A stretch of DNA of 64,000 nt from Sinonovacula constricta. Taxonomy: Eukaryota > Mollusca > Bivalvia > Cardiida > Solecurtidae. The DNA is taken from positions 58,440,550-58,504,549 of the forward strand of contig CM017558.1 of assembly GCA_007844125.1 (NCBI GenBank), written 5' to 3'. Below the pieces are notes generated by a model. It saw only the letters and a program-made list of their open reading frames with translations. It made no database searches and was not told the origin of the DNA. Of the stretch, positions 24,247-36,733 are shown one piece after another. How positions within the stretch are numbered: position 1 is the first letter of the stretch; every line of letters starts with the position of its first letter. Position numbers and translations under genes: made by a program.

Positions 24247-27200
24247 GCAACACATGTGTACTGAGGAGGCTGGTTCTCCTAGCATAACATTACAGAAAAC
24301 GTTTAAAAAATAACAAAAATATGCCGGTTTAAGAGGAAAAAAAATCGTACTTAAGAGTTAACAGACAGCAATTGTAAGGATTTCCTAAGTTTAAGAGATT
24401 CTTCTATAAATTTTGACATTTTAGTCAAAACATGTTTATTTGTAGACTGCAACAGCTCAGTAAGTTTAAAAACACTAGGATTTTTGTAAAAGTATGAGTG
24501 AATGTATAGTTTACGAATATCTCTGTAAGCAGAGCATACTAACAAAAAGTGATATTCATCTTCTACATCGTGCTTGTTACAAAGACTGCAAAATAGTGTA
24601 GACCTATTTTCTTGCTCATTACTACAAAAACGAGCAGTAACAATACGAAGCCTATGTGACCCAAGTCTGAATCTTGCTAACGTAAGTCTTTGTGACTTTG
24701 GTAAGATATTTAAGTAGTTCTCTAAATGGTAACTTGTTTTAAGACATTTATACAGAGTTAGAGAACTACTACAATCCATATCGTTTATCCATTGCTGTTT
24801 AAAACATCTACAACTTTATTACGAAAGACAATATGAAAATTACTCAGATTCACAGTAAGTGCATCATTCCATACGAAAGAGAATCCATAGCTATCGAGTA
24901 AAAATTTCACATTAGATGCTCAACTTTTAACTCTTTCGTTACAATCACGAACAAGTTGGCTTGTCTAAGGCTAAAAGAGAATTATTTGTATTGATAAGTT
25001 TGCACCAATATCGTATTATTTTAGTATATATGGACACATACATAGGGAAGCGCCCAAGCTCACCATACACTGCGGTATTCGACGTACTCGTTTTGACATT
25101 TAGAATTCTCTTACAAAACTTTAAATGCACTCTCTCGATTGATTTAGATTTACTAAACCCCCATAACTCACAAGCGTAACAAAGAATTGACCCAACAAAA
25201 GCATCAAATAGCTGACATTGTGTTTTAGTAGTTAATGGGTACGCCCCCAAATTGTAAATGAGCAAGTTTTGAGCTTTAATTGCCTTATCAGCTAAAGCAG
25301 CTTGGTTCAAAACAAAGGTACCAGTGTAATTAAAAATGGTTCCTAGATAGTTAAAATCATTCACTATCTCTAAAGGAGCGCTATCATAATACCAGTTCTC
25401 CTCTACTAAAAGTTGACCTCGTTTTCTAAACACCATTATCTTTGTCTTGTCAGTATTTACTTGTAGATTCCATTTATAACAATAAAGAGAAAGCGCATTT
25501 AAGCTATTTTGCAAGTCAGAGGGACTTTTACGTAGAATACATATATCATCAGCAAAAAATAACATTTTCACATCTGACCCACCTATATTGACACCGTCGC
25601 CTTGCCTGCTTGCAACAAATCCGACTAAATCTTGAATAAATAGAGAGAACAAAATTGGAGATAAAACTTCACCTTGCTTAAGTCCTACTGAACATTCGAA
25701 AAAGTCTGAGTTCCCACTATTACCTTTTACACAGCATTTAACTTGATCATACATATTTTTAATAATTCTTAACCTTTTAAATATACGCTATCAAACGCCT
25801 TTCTAAAATCGACAAATGCACAATATAAGCCTTTTTTATTATTTAAAACTGATTGTACAACCGAATTAAGTGTAAAGATAGCATCAATAGTAGAGCGGCG
25901 TTTTCTGAAGGCAAACTGAGCATCATCCAAAACATTGTTATACTCTGCCCATATATTAATTCTGTTATTTAAAATAGTGGTAAAAAGCTTAGCAAAACTA
26001 CTTACAAGAGTTATACCTCTATAGTTATTTACATTATTTACGTCATTTTTCTTATGGACTGGTATTATTATACCTTCTGACCACCTATCAGGGAAGTATC
26101 CTGAGTAAAAGATTACATTGAAGATGTCAACAATGTGTCCCGATAAAATATCAACAGATTCAATAAAATATTCATTTAATAATTGGTCCCCCGCATAAGC
26201 TTTAATACGCTTTAAGGATTTAACTGCCTGCTTAAGTTCATGTACAGATATAGGTTTATTGAGCTCATTATTACTGCTGCTAGTGTCACTGAAATTATGT
26301 TGCCAACAAAAAAGTTCGCTATCTTCATCATAGACAGATCCAGGGACTACTTGCAAAGATGAAAAATGTTTAAAAAAATCCTCAGTGGAGATATTACAGG
26401 AGGTAGCTTTATTATTTAGAAACATGTTCCAAAAGTCCTTAGGCTTACAGTGCCTCATATTCTCAAGTTCCCTAACTTTAGATAGATATCTCTTACTCTT
26501 TTTGCGTTTAACGATTCTCTTGTACCTCGTTTTTTGTTGAATCATATTTATCCTATTTATGTCACTTTTACACTGATTATACAAATTAAGTGCCTCAAAG
26601 AAATACTTTTTTGCCTTTTTACATTCATCATCAAACCAATCGTTCTGTTTTAATAATCTATAATACCGCATGTTACAGCCAAATCTGAATATCCACTTAG
26701 TGGATCCACTTATGAAAAATACACATTATTTATTTTAAAACAACACCTTGTTGCATACCTTTTGTATTAAATAATTCCATCAGAAATAGTAACCTCAGTT
26801 TCAAGAAATGCTGATTTAACTCATAAGTTCTTTGTCGTAATTATGTGGGACTTAGAGAAAAGACCGTTTGGTTCTCTGAAAGAACACGTGTTTAATTTGT
26901 GGTAAAACGTCCTAAAAGGCTCACACTTAAAATGAACAAGTCTTTAATGTGGTTCTGAGTAGCAGTAAATGGCGTTGCATTTATTATGGTTAAACCCGTT
27001 TAACAAGTCCGTACTTGCGATGAAAACGACAATCACCTGTCTGAGAAAGGTGTCAGCATATTTTACATAAATGTTATAAAAACAAATCTGTCTTCAGTGG
27101 CAATCATACAGTTCCTATAGTGTTTTACTTGACTTATTTACGAAACATGCAACAAATGACACAGTTAAAATGATCGCATTTTTGTTGTTAGGTACCGCAA

Positions 27201-28600
27201 CAAATTCATTCAATTAAATTATGAATATTATGAATATGTTATTTTCTTGTAAAAGCACATCAGAAAAAAAGGGAAATTCACTTAAAATTACACTACAGTG
27301 TATATAATTACATTATCAAGTTCGGCTACAGTTTGTGTGAAATTGAAATGTATTCCTCATATTTTTGTAATTCTTGCATACAATTAGGCTTTCAAAATAT
27401 TTTAGAACTGTTTTATGATCTTGTGTTCACAAACATCAAAGACACGTCAATCCATTTAATTTCGTGAGCAATATTATTCGTGAAAGAACACCCACTTCAG
27501 TATTGATTTCATACCATTTTGTGAAGAATATTATTTGCCAAGCTTGTGCAAAAACGAACACAAAATATTTTAATAAATGTTATGTCAATAATTATTTATA
27601 CTAATATTATGAAAAGAAAAAAACTGATAATCCATGCATTTATTATTTGCATTAAGTCCACGAAAAATGCTGAATGAAGTTTTGAAACCATTTAATAAGT
27701 GTTTGTGATGGCGATAAATTCGTGAAGCATTGGTCCAATAAAAATAGTCTACGATAACCACTTATTATACTTGTTTTGGCCTTTCAGTCGGAACAGGTCC
27801 AACCAAAGGTGTGACGATTAAATTGAACTCTGTCTGTGGTGCCGAGATACCAGGGGCGGGACTCAGTACGCCAGACACAGTTACCAGGGTAACAACGAGA
27901 GGTAAAGGGACCTTTCAGGTTTACGTCTGCGAGATGCCATTCACGATTACTGCCGTCCAGGAAAACCACCAGGCGCAGTCACTAGTCGTCCGTTCACCAA
28001 TGATGTACTCAGTCTCTCTGAACTGTAAAGGTACTTTTAAGAGCCTACACTGTTTTTCAGAGTCGCAGAAAGAATGCAATTCTCATCCGATTACAGCGAG
28101 TATCTAGCCACAACTGATTATGCTGTTTTCAAGCTCAGGATTTATCACCTGTGGAAAATTAACATAACTTTCAGCTTCATTTACATTTGTGTAATTTAAT
28201 GGAGTACCACACTACAAGCGTCAGGTAAATTGTTGCGTGGGTTTGCGACTATTAGAAGCAAAAGCTTTCATGTCGGCTGCACTACTTGCAATTCATCTGT
28301 TCCACTTACCGCTTACCAATTGCGGATTAACCCACGGCTTTTTATGATATATTATTTGAATCTCATTACCTATAAACTCCTCACAATAATACATTTAGTT
28401 TTGTTGGTTTGAGTTGTTGTCTAAAATTCGATGATTTTTTTTTTTCGTGTTTTTTTTAAATATCACTTTCGACACTTTTGGCATATTACGTTGTGGCCGT
28501 TTCATTTCAAACAACTCTATCACATGGAAATTTGAGGTTGCCGAGGCTCTTATCTACTGTACTTATTGTACATATGTTGATAGCTTATTTAATTACTAGT

Positions 28601-28667
<67 letters not shown>

Positions 28668-31600
28668 TTCATTTTATCAGTCATATCTCCCGATGCAGGT
28701 GCTCACTGTTAGTTGTCTCACTTTGATGGGATATTTTTATTTACAATGTTTGTTTAATAGAAAGACTTTCAGCAAGTGCTAGGTTGAAGCGCTCCACAAA
28801 CAGTTTAAGCACCCCAGTCGGTCCTTTTGCCGACTAACCGTTCTAAGACGTCAACTGCTGGGGGGAGGGGTGTGTGATATATCTCGTCTCTGTGTTTTTG
28901 TCACATTTGCATTTACCATGTTTCCGTTTGTCTGCAGAAAGATTAGGTTTAAATATATGTGGTAATTTTGAATGGACATTTTCTGTTATCTATTTTTCTA
29001 TTAAGTCTCAGAAATTGCGAAATATCTCGAGGCAACGGCTCTTCCAGATTACCTGCAATGCATCGGTCGTTGTATAGGGTGTATTCCTTACTGTATCCAT
29101 CTACCAAATTTATAATGGGGAGATATTAAAAGGTCGGAAGACAATTTGCAAAACTATAACAACTTGAACTACCGCTAAACAATGGCTATTATTATTATGT
29201 TCAAAGTAAATGGCGGATGGAGTGAGTGGGTAGCCGAACAGTGCACAAGATCATGCGGTGAAGGCTTCCGCTTTCGGCACAGGTCATGTGACAATCCTCT
29301 TCCAACCAATGGCGGACTGCCGTGTGTGGGTCCGTCCCGTATCCTTGATGAAGATTTTTGCAGTGACTTTCCCTGCCCTGGTATGAAAGTTGGTTCATTC
29401 TATTGACCTCAAATTAAATATTTTCCGCATATTGTTTTCACGATATTATTATGTATTACATATTTGCCCTTGTAGCATTTTTCTGCAAAATGTATCTTCC
29501 CCATAGTTTTTAAATATATGTTTACAATTTAGTTGACGGTGGCTGGAGTGACTGGGTAATCTCGCCCTGCTCAGCTTCCTGTGACGGAGGGATTCAAACC
29601 CGTGTCCGGAATTGTGACAGACCTATCCCGACAAGTGGTGGCGCCAACTGTGTTGGCGATTCAATTGACACCCCAGTGGCTTGTAATGTACAACCTTGTC
29701 CAGGTACTTTCTTACAACTTATTTGTTTATGGTCGATTCCAGTATCTTTTTTGTGAGGGTCGAAATATTGTTATTCTTTCCCACATTTGATATTTGAAAA
29801 AATACAGAACATGCATATAGAAATCATATCTCGCGGCATGACATAAAATTAAGTACATGTACAATAAACAGTAAAGCATTAATGTGAGGTAAGCGAATTA
29901 ATTATAAGTAAGATACTATTTCGTACATACAGTACGTTAACATCTTTCAAAAACCGTTCGCTAAAGAACTAGGGCATTGAGAACCCCAATCATTCATTAC
30001 TGCCCGTCTGCTTGTTTCCAAAGTTTTACTAGGAATACGCAGAAAAGCCTAGGGCAATTTTCAGGGAATTACAATGCCAATTAGGTATTTCGGCTTGAAG
30101 GCTTAATGATCCATATATACATAATTAAAATATATATTATATGCATCATATGTTTTAGTTGACGGAGGGCTGACAGAGTGGACGCTTTGGACGAGGTGCA
30201 GCTGTAACGCCCGGCAGAGTGTAGCCCCCATCCGGTCACGGTCAAGGACATGTTCGAACCCCGAGCCAGCGAATGGTGGCGCTGCCTGCATCGGTGACAC
30301 AGCCAGTGAGGAGTCTTGCACGCTAACAAACGCTTGTGGTAAGAAACATAACGAGCACGAGACAACGACTGAGAAGTAATAAAGAGAGAAGAGAGAGTAT
30401 CAGATAAAAACCTGAACGAAAAATTCACCAAAGATCGACATATAGTTTAATACAAGAAATAGGTTTGTTGAATCAAGTGAAAAAAGAAGAAATGTTATAT
30501 CTAAAGTTAATCACAAAGTGTATAAACACAATTTCCCACAAATGGGACAATATTAAAGCCACTTACGTGGATTTTTATATACTTTGAAATATTACTTCGC
30601 CTTTGAGAATCAATTGTTTACAACAAAAGTAGAATAATGGATGGAAGATAAATATGTTTTATGGAATTATGGAATTAACTTTGAAAAATAACAAAAGACA
30701 ATAAATTAAGAAAACCTTTTTCAAGCACAGGCTTACAATTACACACAACTTTACAACATAAATCACATGTGCAAATTTAATTAATTGCAATGAATAATAT
30801 TTTTTTTTTCAAACTAAAAGATATTTCAGTTAATAAAAAAGAGAAGTCATCCGCACAACATTTTCTTATACAAAAATGGGCAATAACTTCAAAACGAACA
30901 GTACAAGCTGAATTATCTCAACTCTATGCATGCCCATAAATATCAATCAAGCATGACGAAGATGTAATGAATAGTTAAAGCGGAGTTATCCTCCCAGGAA
31001 ATTCTAACAGATGGTCGATGTAAAAGACCGAACAATATTGAATTCACAGACGTCATAATCTAAAACCTGAAAAGGTACAACTAACAGATGTACTGCTCTA
31101 AAGTCCATTAACTCCATGAAGCTCAATTAACTCCATGAAGATCTAAAGCAGCTAACATTTGAAGAACTAACGAAAGTACAGGTTTATCAAGGAAATTATC
31201 AATAACAATATATTAAAAAGTCCTATAAGCATTGCAACATATAACAAAATGTGAAAAGGCACAGGTCGAAAGTATTCATATGCAAGTTTAAAAGTAAGAA
31301 TAAAAACAACTATGTGATGAGTCATTTAACAAAAAAAGCAAACCCGACAGTTACATCTTTGAAACGGTCAGTCTGCAGTCTGGACAGACTGGGGGGGGGG
31401 GCTTAATCCGGTTTTAGAGAGCTCTAACCTCGCACTTCCATGTGGGTTTCTCAAATGAAAGCATTAAAGACAACCGATCTATTTGAATGAAAAAATGTCC
31501 AAACGCTGATCTTTTTTTCTTTTTTTATAAGTTATGAAGAAAGTAGTGACATGATTGAAAAATAATCCCCACATAATGTCTTAAAGAGAGAGAGAGGGGG

Positions 31601-34600
31601 GATATTAGTTCGAATACAAGAACAAACATTGTTGATTATAAATAAAAAAAATAACTTGTTGAATCAAGAAAAAATTGACCAAAGTAGATTAAATGGTTGA
31701 ATCATCCTATGCATGTGGAGATGGAAGGGAGGAACTAACGTCCAAAACCCATCAAAGGAAATACACGGAAGAATCCTTATAGGATTATTTAACTGACAAT
31801 ATAGTTTACATTCACGGAAAGAGATTTTGCGACCGCTACACTGCACAAGTAACATTGATGTGATCATAAATAAGAAAAGCAACAATAAACATGTATGACA
31901 AAGTCCTATGAGCATCGCAACATATACCAACATTTGAAAAGGCACAGGACAGAGGTATTTACATGCAAGCCAAACGTAAATGTAAGAAAAAAAATCTTAA
32001 ATGACAAATGACAAAATAGACAATAGGGACGCATCATCAAAATAACTAACACGGATTGCAGACTTACATATTTCTAACTTATTTAAATATTGATTTTAAC
32101 TGAAATAAAGCTACCAACTTATATGTCATTTATCAAGCGCTCGGCTTGTGTATTCGGCTATTATTTTAAACTCATGAAATAGACGCCCTTTAAAAGCGGA
32201 TAAAGGTCAACACAGTGCTCGATTTGAGAAGAACTACCGGCATAGACCGAGTAAAACAAGAATGTCAAGGAAATGCTTCAAGACCTGTAGTGATATGTCT
32301 TAAGTGTAAAATAAAAATCCACTATGTATGTTATACATATTTCACAAGCAACCACTATCAACAAAACCCACCTTTAACACCTTACGCTCTTGAAGCATTT
32401 AGGCACAACTTGCCACAATCCATGTTTAAACCCTAAATTTCAACTGGCAGTAACGTTCAATATGTTAAAGTTGTAACTACATACAATAGAAGGTCAATCG
32501 CACAGTCGCAAGAAATATTGGGCTGTGTTAGACAAATGAAAGGTACAGTGTTGCCAATATTCTATTAAGTTCAGTTATAATTAGAAGTGTGTTCGGCCTA
32601 GAAACAATAAAGGTTTTAAGGATTCTAAGGTTTTTAAAACGCAGCATGACAAAGGAAACGTGTATAACAGCTTCGCTACTCTTTATATGCTAAATTAGTT
32701 AACAACACAAACTTACTTTTGCCTTGCTTATAGCAACTTGATCAGACTATTGATCTACAATATTTGGTCAATTTCACTTAACACCGGTAATGAGTTAATT
32801 ATTCTATTAATATCTTCAGCGTTCTGCACGACTAGCTGTTGTGCTGGTAGTTCTTACCAATACCTTCCAGACCAAGCAGGGTTCATGGTGCAGCAGGTAA
32901 GTCACAATCTCTTTATCACAAATATACGTGTTTCATCTAGACATATTCGACCAGAAGTTTTACTAAACCCTTTTTGCACTGATTGTGGTGAACAAATTAC
33001 AACAATATAAGAAATTAACTAAAAAGGTCTTCAGTGAAAGGTTAAGGAAGCAACTTAAATACATTGGACACGAGACCTGCTCGTATCAGTCACAAGTGCA
33101 CTCTTCTGCAATACCCAAATACGCTCCATTTTTTTCCATGATTCGAATTGTAAAACGCACACATAATTGAATCAAACTCTAAGTCGGCCACTGCAAAACA
33201 ATACAATCTTAATATGAGAAGGTATTGCCGTTGATCTGTGGTATGTTAATACCGAGGCAATATCAATTGTATCTTGGGGAGTTATTGCATTGAATAATGA
33301 TACAACCGTTTCTCATGTGTTGCTAAAATGACAATCAATATGAGAAACCATTTCATATTTTGTTGCTTATTAGGTAGAATAATGTTAAGATCTTTTCATG
33401 TGTTTTAAGGTACACTGTGAGAAGCTTGGTGGTCGCTTAGTGGAGATAAACTGTGAAGAGGAAAACAATGTTATAAAGACCATGCTGACAACAATAGGAC
33501 CAGGTAAGGAACAATTGTGATTAAAGCAGTACGAGGTTGTATTAATAAACAGAAGTGTAACTGTTTCTCAATTTTAATAATATTTTAACTCTGTTACAGC
33601 CATTGTCGCGCGTAGCATTAGAACCGTGTAGCATCATATTGTCTGTTTTATAAACAACGTTTTGATTATTCTTTATCTTCCGGAAGTGGAATTCCCGATC
33701 GAGTATGGGGGTTATGTTTTTTATACGTAAAAAATAAAAAGCAAACTTACTTATCCTTCATGAAATACGACCCGTAAGAAACCTGAATAGTTTAATCTTC
33801 TTGTGGCCATTGTCACTAGGACTTCAAAGCAGGTACATCATTTTATCCCACCATCTCTGTAAATATCGGTTGATATAACCCGTGTGATAAAGATGAGCTT
33901 TATTAACCGATATTCGCGCACCTGCTCAAAGCCAGACTACTTTTTTGACGAAACGATCAGGAATGTTTACGTGAACGAAACTCGTTTATCGCGTAATTAT
34001 GCTTGTGATCACACCAAAAAAATTCTATAATATAAAGATTGGTTAAATAGAGCAAAAGAGGCAAATAAAAAAGGGATGGGCGAGGTTTTGATCGCTGTCC
34101 TTCAGGATTAAAAATTTAGATAACGGCGTCGTAACCGACTGTGCTAACCGGCATTTCAACGCAATCTTCCTAGGTTCTATTTAACAATGATTTAGAACAT
34201 TTGTAAACGAAAAATATATAAAAGCTTTATTAATCAAAATGTACACATTTACAATTGAAAAAAAAAATGCAAAAGTCTTATCAACATGCAATACAGGCAC
34301 TTGATTAAAACTGGTTAGGAATAGAAAATATAAAAAAATACGAATTTGTAGTCTGCAAACATAAAAACAACTGTCAAAATGTCAGATTATGTGAGTCCCT
34401 GTTGTTTTGATGTTATTCGGTGTGCATGGAAAAAATGTGATGAAGGCTTTAATCCTAACATTTTTGAGAAAGAAATTGATCTTGAATCTGTGACTGTCTC
34501 AGAAAGCAGCAATCAGCTGCCTAATCTGAGGAGAGACCCTGATGAAAATTCAAATGGTTTAGATAGAGCTCAATCTTTAATTGAATCAAATACAGCTGAT

Positions 34601-36524
34601 ATGCACAGATATGAAATGTGCTTATAAATCACAGATTCTAGACTTAAACAAGGGTACCAGAGCACCACTTCCAATCCCAACGTTTCTCCAAATTTCACAA
34701 GTCACCCTGTCCAAAACACAACTATCTTCGCAACTTTATGGCGCTATATTCAATGATCAGAATTTCAATGTCATCAACAATTAAAATCCGTGAGCAAACT
34801 GTTTGTTATAACCACAAACACACACAAACCTCGAATGTAATTCGCGTTTCTTTATGCCATGTGCGTAACAACTTTAATGTTACAAGGCCTTGACCTTACA
34901 CACTACATGTATAACTTTACACGCGGGTGTGATTTTTTTTATTTTCCTATCATTATTTTTAATTATTGTAATCAATAAAATTACAACTTTATGTATAGTG
35001 CAAAAAAAAAAATTAAAAGAAATAACATGTTTATTATCTAAGCTTTTAATTGTAAAATAGAACTATTTTTATAGCCGAATTACTATTTGCACGCGCATGA
35101 ATTTCGTGTATTGCTTCGCAATGTCAGATTATGCAGGGGGAGCAGTAGCGGTAAATTTAAATGTTTCCCTTTTAATCCATTTGAAAAAACTTATGATGGT
35201 GGGATAAAAAGAATACCAGGTTAGTGTTGATATAGATAAATGTTATCATGCTCGGCCCGAAAATCAGAAAGCACTCGGCAGAGCCAGGTAGTCTTTATAT
35301 ATATCACCAAACTCAAGCTAAACCAAAGATGGATGGGGTACAGAGTCAAGAAATTTATGTTTCCCAGGAACATCGGATTTGATGTCATTTTAACTGCTCT
35401 CCGTGATAACAATGGATGAAAAAACAATGCAGTTTTATTATCGAACTGTCTAAAACCTACATTATATGACACCATTTTCTAATGAATACCACCAAGTTCT
35501 TCTGCTTATAAGCCCGTGATTATAAACTGACAAAATAAATGGCGTATAGTAGAAATTGAAGATATACAGTGCAGAAACAACAATGAAAATAAAAATAAGG
35601 TAAGCTTTGTCTTTAATGTCGGTATGGGAAATTAAAACACAATTATAAACACTTGCCCTAAGGACAAAACCATGCATTTCTCCACCACACAATTTTTAAT
35701 TCGGTTCCAGGTATTAAACGTTAAAATACAACACCATGATCAAATTTGGATGAATAAATATTCATCTTGTAACGTCTACCTTCACTGGACCTATCCACCA
35801 TATGTTTGCGACCTGTATTACTTTATTATCAACAGTAATACGAATAATTATTGGCATTTTGCCGACTGACCTGTCCAAAAAGTAACTGTTAAGTTTGCTC
35901 TGTATTATGTAATGCTAGCGAAAGTTCTTTTGTAACATTTACATCTGAGGAAAAGGTTAAACGGCCCGTGTTATTCCGTTCTAATTTAAATTAATATGAA
36001 AATAGGAATAAGTCTTTACGAATTACCGCTTATATTTAAACAGTTACCGCCTTGGAACGCTCAGTCGGCAAAAGGACAGACGGATGTGCTTAAACTTGGT
36101 TTATAGAGCGCTCCAACCTAAAGTTTTTTTTCACAAGCAAACAGTGTAAATAAAAATATTCCATCAAAGTGAAACAAACAACAGCAAGCACCTGCATCGG
36201 AAGTTAAAACAGGAGATAAAGCCTTGGTAACCTAAAAGTGAGTGGTTTGAAGTAAATCTATATGATCAAAGTATCTTCTCGTGATGTATATTTTTGTGTT
36301 TCTACTTTCTTGTAGGTGGTTGGCATCACATTGGGATGCTCCAGATCAACGGTGAACACAAATGGCTGTCTGGTGACGCTCTGACATTTACTGATTGGAG
36401 AAATGCCAATTTTCCAAGGTCAGACCAGGATTGCGGTGCAATAGTTCCATACCCGGCTGGCGTCTGGCAATGGAGAACGTCCGGATGTAATCAACGTTCC
36501 GCAATCTGTGAATTCAAACCATGA
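22968..36524 (+). CDS. Gene B: secreted TSP1(x3)-C-type lectin-like protein (8 coding exons, 490 aa)
   Basis: Exons: 22968-23292, 27788-28030, 29207-29380, 29533-29703, 30159-30338, 32820-32896, 33410-33503 and 36316-36524. All junctions show AG/GT with matching phases, and the joined 1473 nt form one open frame ending TGA. Order: signal peptide (about 1-23), Cys-bounded module 1 (to 108), module 2 (109-189), TSP1 repeats (190-247, 248-304, 305-364), CTLD (365-490). It copies the architecture, phases and several exact exon lengths of the divergent gene at 82-20476, so the two are paralogues from an inverted duplication. The CTLD lacks the usual sugar-site triad, so it may bind protein or another ligand. 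Extracellular recognition is inferred. A LINE abuts its stop codon and an antisense LINE fills intron 1. No gene name is recognised. Confidence 0.86.
24116..24245. repeat. (CA)n-rich microsatellite
   Basis: Impure CA repeats, with a clean run from about 24216 to 24243, inside the 3' region of the LINE. Confidence 0.9.
24351..26671 (-). pseudogene. LINE reverse transcriptase ORF2, frameshifted
   Basis: The reading frame breaks after F-D-S-V near 25785, where compared with the LINE at 36.7-38.3 kb a block of about 14 residues (through L-H-K-I-G-I-K-G) is missing, and resumes at N-M-Y-D-Q-V. A second break follows L-D-K-P-T-C near 24945. The F-A-D-D active-site motif and the upstream G-L-K-Q-G-E-V-L-S-P-I-L motif are kept, so decay is moderate. 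Confidence 0.85.
26720..27787. other. Rest of gene B intron 1, AT-rich, nothing recognised
   Basis: No motif, repeat family or splice-bounded exon could be supported between the LINE and exon 2. Confidence 0.5.
27788..28030 (+). CDS. Gene B exon 2: Cys-bounded module 2
   Basis: 243 nt, phase 1 to phase 1, with acceptor GGCCTTTCAG and donor GTACTT. It encodes G-T-G-P-T-K-G-V-T-I, S-V-C-G-A-E-I-P-G, G-T-F-Q-V-Y-V-C, P-F-T-I-T-A-V and ends S-L-N-C-K. The G-x-F-x-V then P-F-T-I-T-A pattern resembles carboxypeptidase-regulatory-like beta-sandwiches; this is a weak suggestion. A decayed copy lies at 46752-46990. Confidence 0.82.
28310..29000 (+). repeat. Dispersed repeat R (copy without the MITE)
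   Basis: Collinear with 17725-19360 but lacking its 886-bp MITE. At the equivalent point stands a (TA)n tract between TTACTAGTTATT and AAGTTCATT. It lies in intron 2 of gene B. Confidence 0.65.
28605..28665. repeat. (TA)n microsatellite
   Basis: About 30 TA units, placed where the related repeat at 18.09 kb carries a MITE. Confidence 0.97.
29207..29380 (+). CDS. Gene B exon 3: thrombospondin type-1 repeat 1
   Basis: 174 nt, phase 1 to phase 1; acceptor TGTTCAAAG, donor GTATGA. It encodes N-G-G-W-S-E-W-V-A-E-Q-C-T-R-S-C-G-E-G, then R-H-R-S-C-D-N-P, ending C-S-D-F-P-C-P. The W-S-x-W motif, a known C-mannosylation and heparin-binding signature of TSP1 repeats, is intact. Confidence 0.92.
29533..29703 (+). 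CDS. Gene B exon 4: thrombospondin type-1 repeat 2
   Basis: 171 nt, phase 1 to phase 1; acceptor CAATTTAG, donor GTACTT. It encodes D-G-G-W-S-D-W-V-I-S-P-C-S-A-S-C-D-G-G, then R-V-R-N-C-D-R-P, ending C-N-V-Q-P-C-P. It is a canonical TSP1 with W-S-D-W. Confidence 0.93.
30159..30338 (+). CDS. Gene B exon 5: thrombospondin type-1 repeat 3
   Basis: 180 nt, phase 1 to phase 1; acceptor TGTTTTAG, donor GTAAGA. It encodes D-G-G-L-T-E-W-T-L-W-T-R-C-S-C-N, a V-A-P-I-R-S-R-S-R-T-C loop, and G-G-A-A-C. The C-S-C start and the V-A-P-x-R insertion are shared only with TSP1-3 of gene A. Confidence 0.9.
30339..32819. other. Gene B intron 5 with repeat R fragments
   Basis: Holds minus-oriented pieces of repeat R: 31160-31450 (with a run of G near 31391) and 31660-32000, which match 58860-59400 in inverted orientation, for example GGAAATACACG and AAAGTCCTATGAG. 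A short frame at 32215-32436 with C-L-K-C-K-I-K-I-H-Y-V-C could be a LINE ORF1 zinc-finger remnant, but this is weak. Confidence 0.45.
32820..32896 (+). CDS. Gene B exon 6: start of C-type lectin domain
   Basis: 77 nt, the same length as gene A exon 6; acceptor TATCTTCAG, donor GTAAGT. It encodes F-C-T-T-S-C-C-A-G-S-S-Y-Q-Y and then L-P-D-Q-A-G-F-M-V-Q-Q. Phase 1 in, phase 0 out. Confidence 0.88.
33410..33503 (+). CDS. Gene B exon 7: middle of C-type lectin domain
   Basis: 94 nt; acceptor GTTTTAAG, donor GTAAGG; phase 0 in, phase 1 out. It encodes V-H-C-E-K-L-G-G-R-L-V-E-I-N-C-E-E-E-N, the CTLD C-x-x-L-G-G-x-L-V-x-I signature, followed by a helix-like stretch ending T-I-G-P. Confidence 0.92.
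33840..35210. mobile_element. Possible small inverted-repeat element around a short ORF
   Basis: TTTTATCCCACCATC at 33841-33855 is matched by its complement GATGGTGGGATAAAA at 35194-35208. Between them is a frame at 34379-34627 (starts M-S-D-Y-V-S-P-C-C-F-D-V-I, acidic, no known domain). The repeats are short, no target duplication is clear, and the whole lies in the last intron of gene B, so this is tentative. Confidence 0.3.
36030..36230 (-). repeat. Dispersed repeat R fragment
   Basis: Reverse complement of the CGACTGAC / GTTTAAGCACCCCAGT / GATGCAGGTGCT part of the copy at 17725-19360. It lies just upstream of the last exon of gene B. Confidence 0.65.
36316..36524 (+). CDS. Gene B exon 8: C-terminal half of C-type lectin domain
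   Basis: 209 nt, exactly as in gene A; acceptor TTTCTTGTAG, stop TGA at 36522-36524. It encodes G-W-H-H-I-G-M, W-L-S-G-D-A-L, F-T-D-W-R-N-A-N-F-P, D-C-G-A-I, W-Q-W-R-T-S-G-C and A-I-C-E-F-K-P. The fold-defining residues are kept, but the E-P-N/Q-P-D position reads N-A-N and the W-N-D position reads W-R-T, so the canonical calcium-dependent sugar site is probably lost. Confidence 0.92.
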
Positions 36525-36525
36525 A

Positions 36526-36553
36526 TAACAGAACAGAACAGAACAGAACATAT
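36526..36553. repeat. (ACAGA)n pentamer tail of the LINE
   Basis: About five ACAGA units right after the gene B stop codon. This is the 3'-terminal microsatellite tail of the minus-strand LINE. Confidence 0.85.
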
Positions 36554-36690
36554 TTCTATTCAGATTTGTACATATGTACATCATCGTTTTAGAATAACAA
36601 TGTAAAATCTAGTATCCGGTTTCTTACTTTCATCAAAGTCTGAAATATAAATGACACTATTTCCAGCTGTGCATGTAATAATTTCATTAT

Positions 36691-36696
36691 AATAAA
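36691..36696 (+). terminator. Candidate poly(A) signal for gene B inside LINE sequence
   Basis: AATAAA on the plus strand 167 bases after the gene B stop, within antisense LINE 3' sequence. It is the nearest canonical hexamer I noticed; use is inferred. Confidence 0.35.
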
Positions 36697-36733
36697 TATA
36701 AAGAATATAAGAAACAGCAATAGAGAATAAACT

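Larger units (their letters stand above)
24012..26690 (-). mobile_element. 5'-truncated CR1-like LINE in intron 1 of gene B (antisense)
   Basis: Three minus-strand frames (26671-25769, 25754-24945, 24779-24351) give consecutive parts of one ORF2: a basic linker, RT with R-K-R-R-S-T-I-D-A and F-A-D-D-I-C-I-L (near 25545-25560), and a C-terminal zinc-binding region C-S-L-C-N-K-H-D-V-E-D-E-Y-H-F. The 3' end at the left finishes in a (TCTG)n tail (24030-24042) after ATTC rather than poly(A), as in CR1-like elements. The endonuclease and ORF1 are missing. It is closely related to the fuller element at 36525-41150. Confidence 0.88.

Noticed and set aside
24062..24313. Cys-Val-rich minus frame and Thr-His-rich plus frame
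   Set aside because: Produced by an impure (CA)n tract within LINE 3' sequence.
29201..29398. Minus-strand frame over a TSP1 exon, and similar shadows at 27784-27969, 30081-30431 and 6473-6706
   Set aside because: Antisense shadows of well-supported exons.
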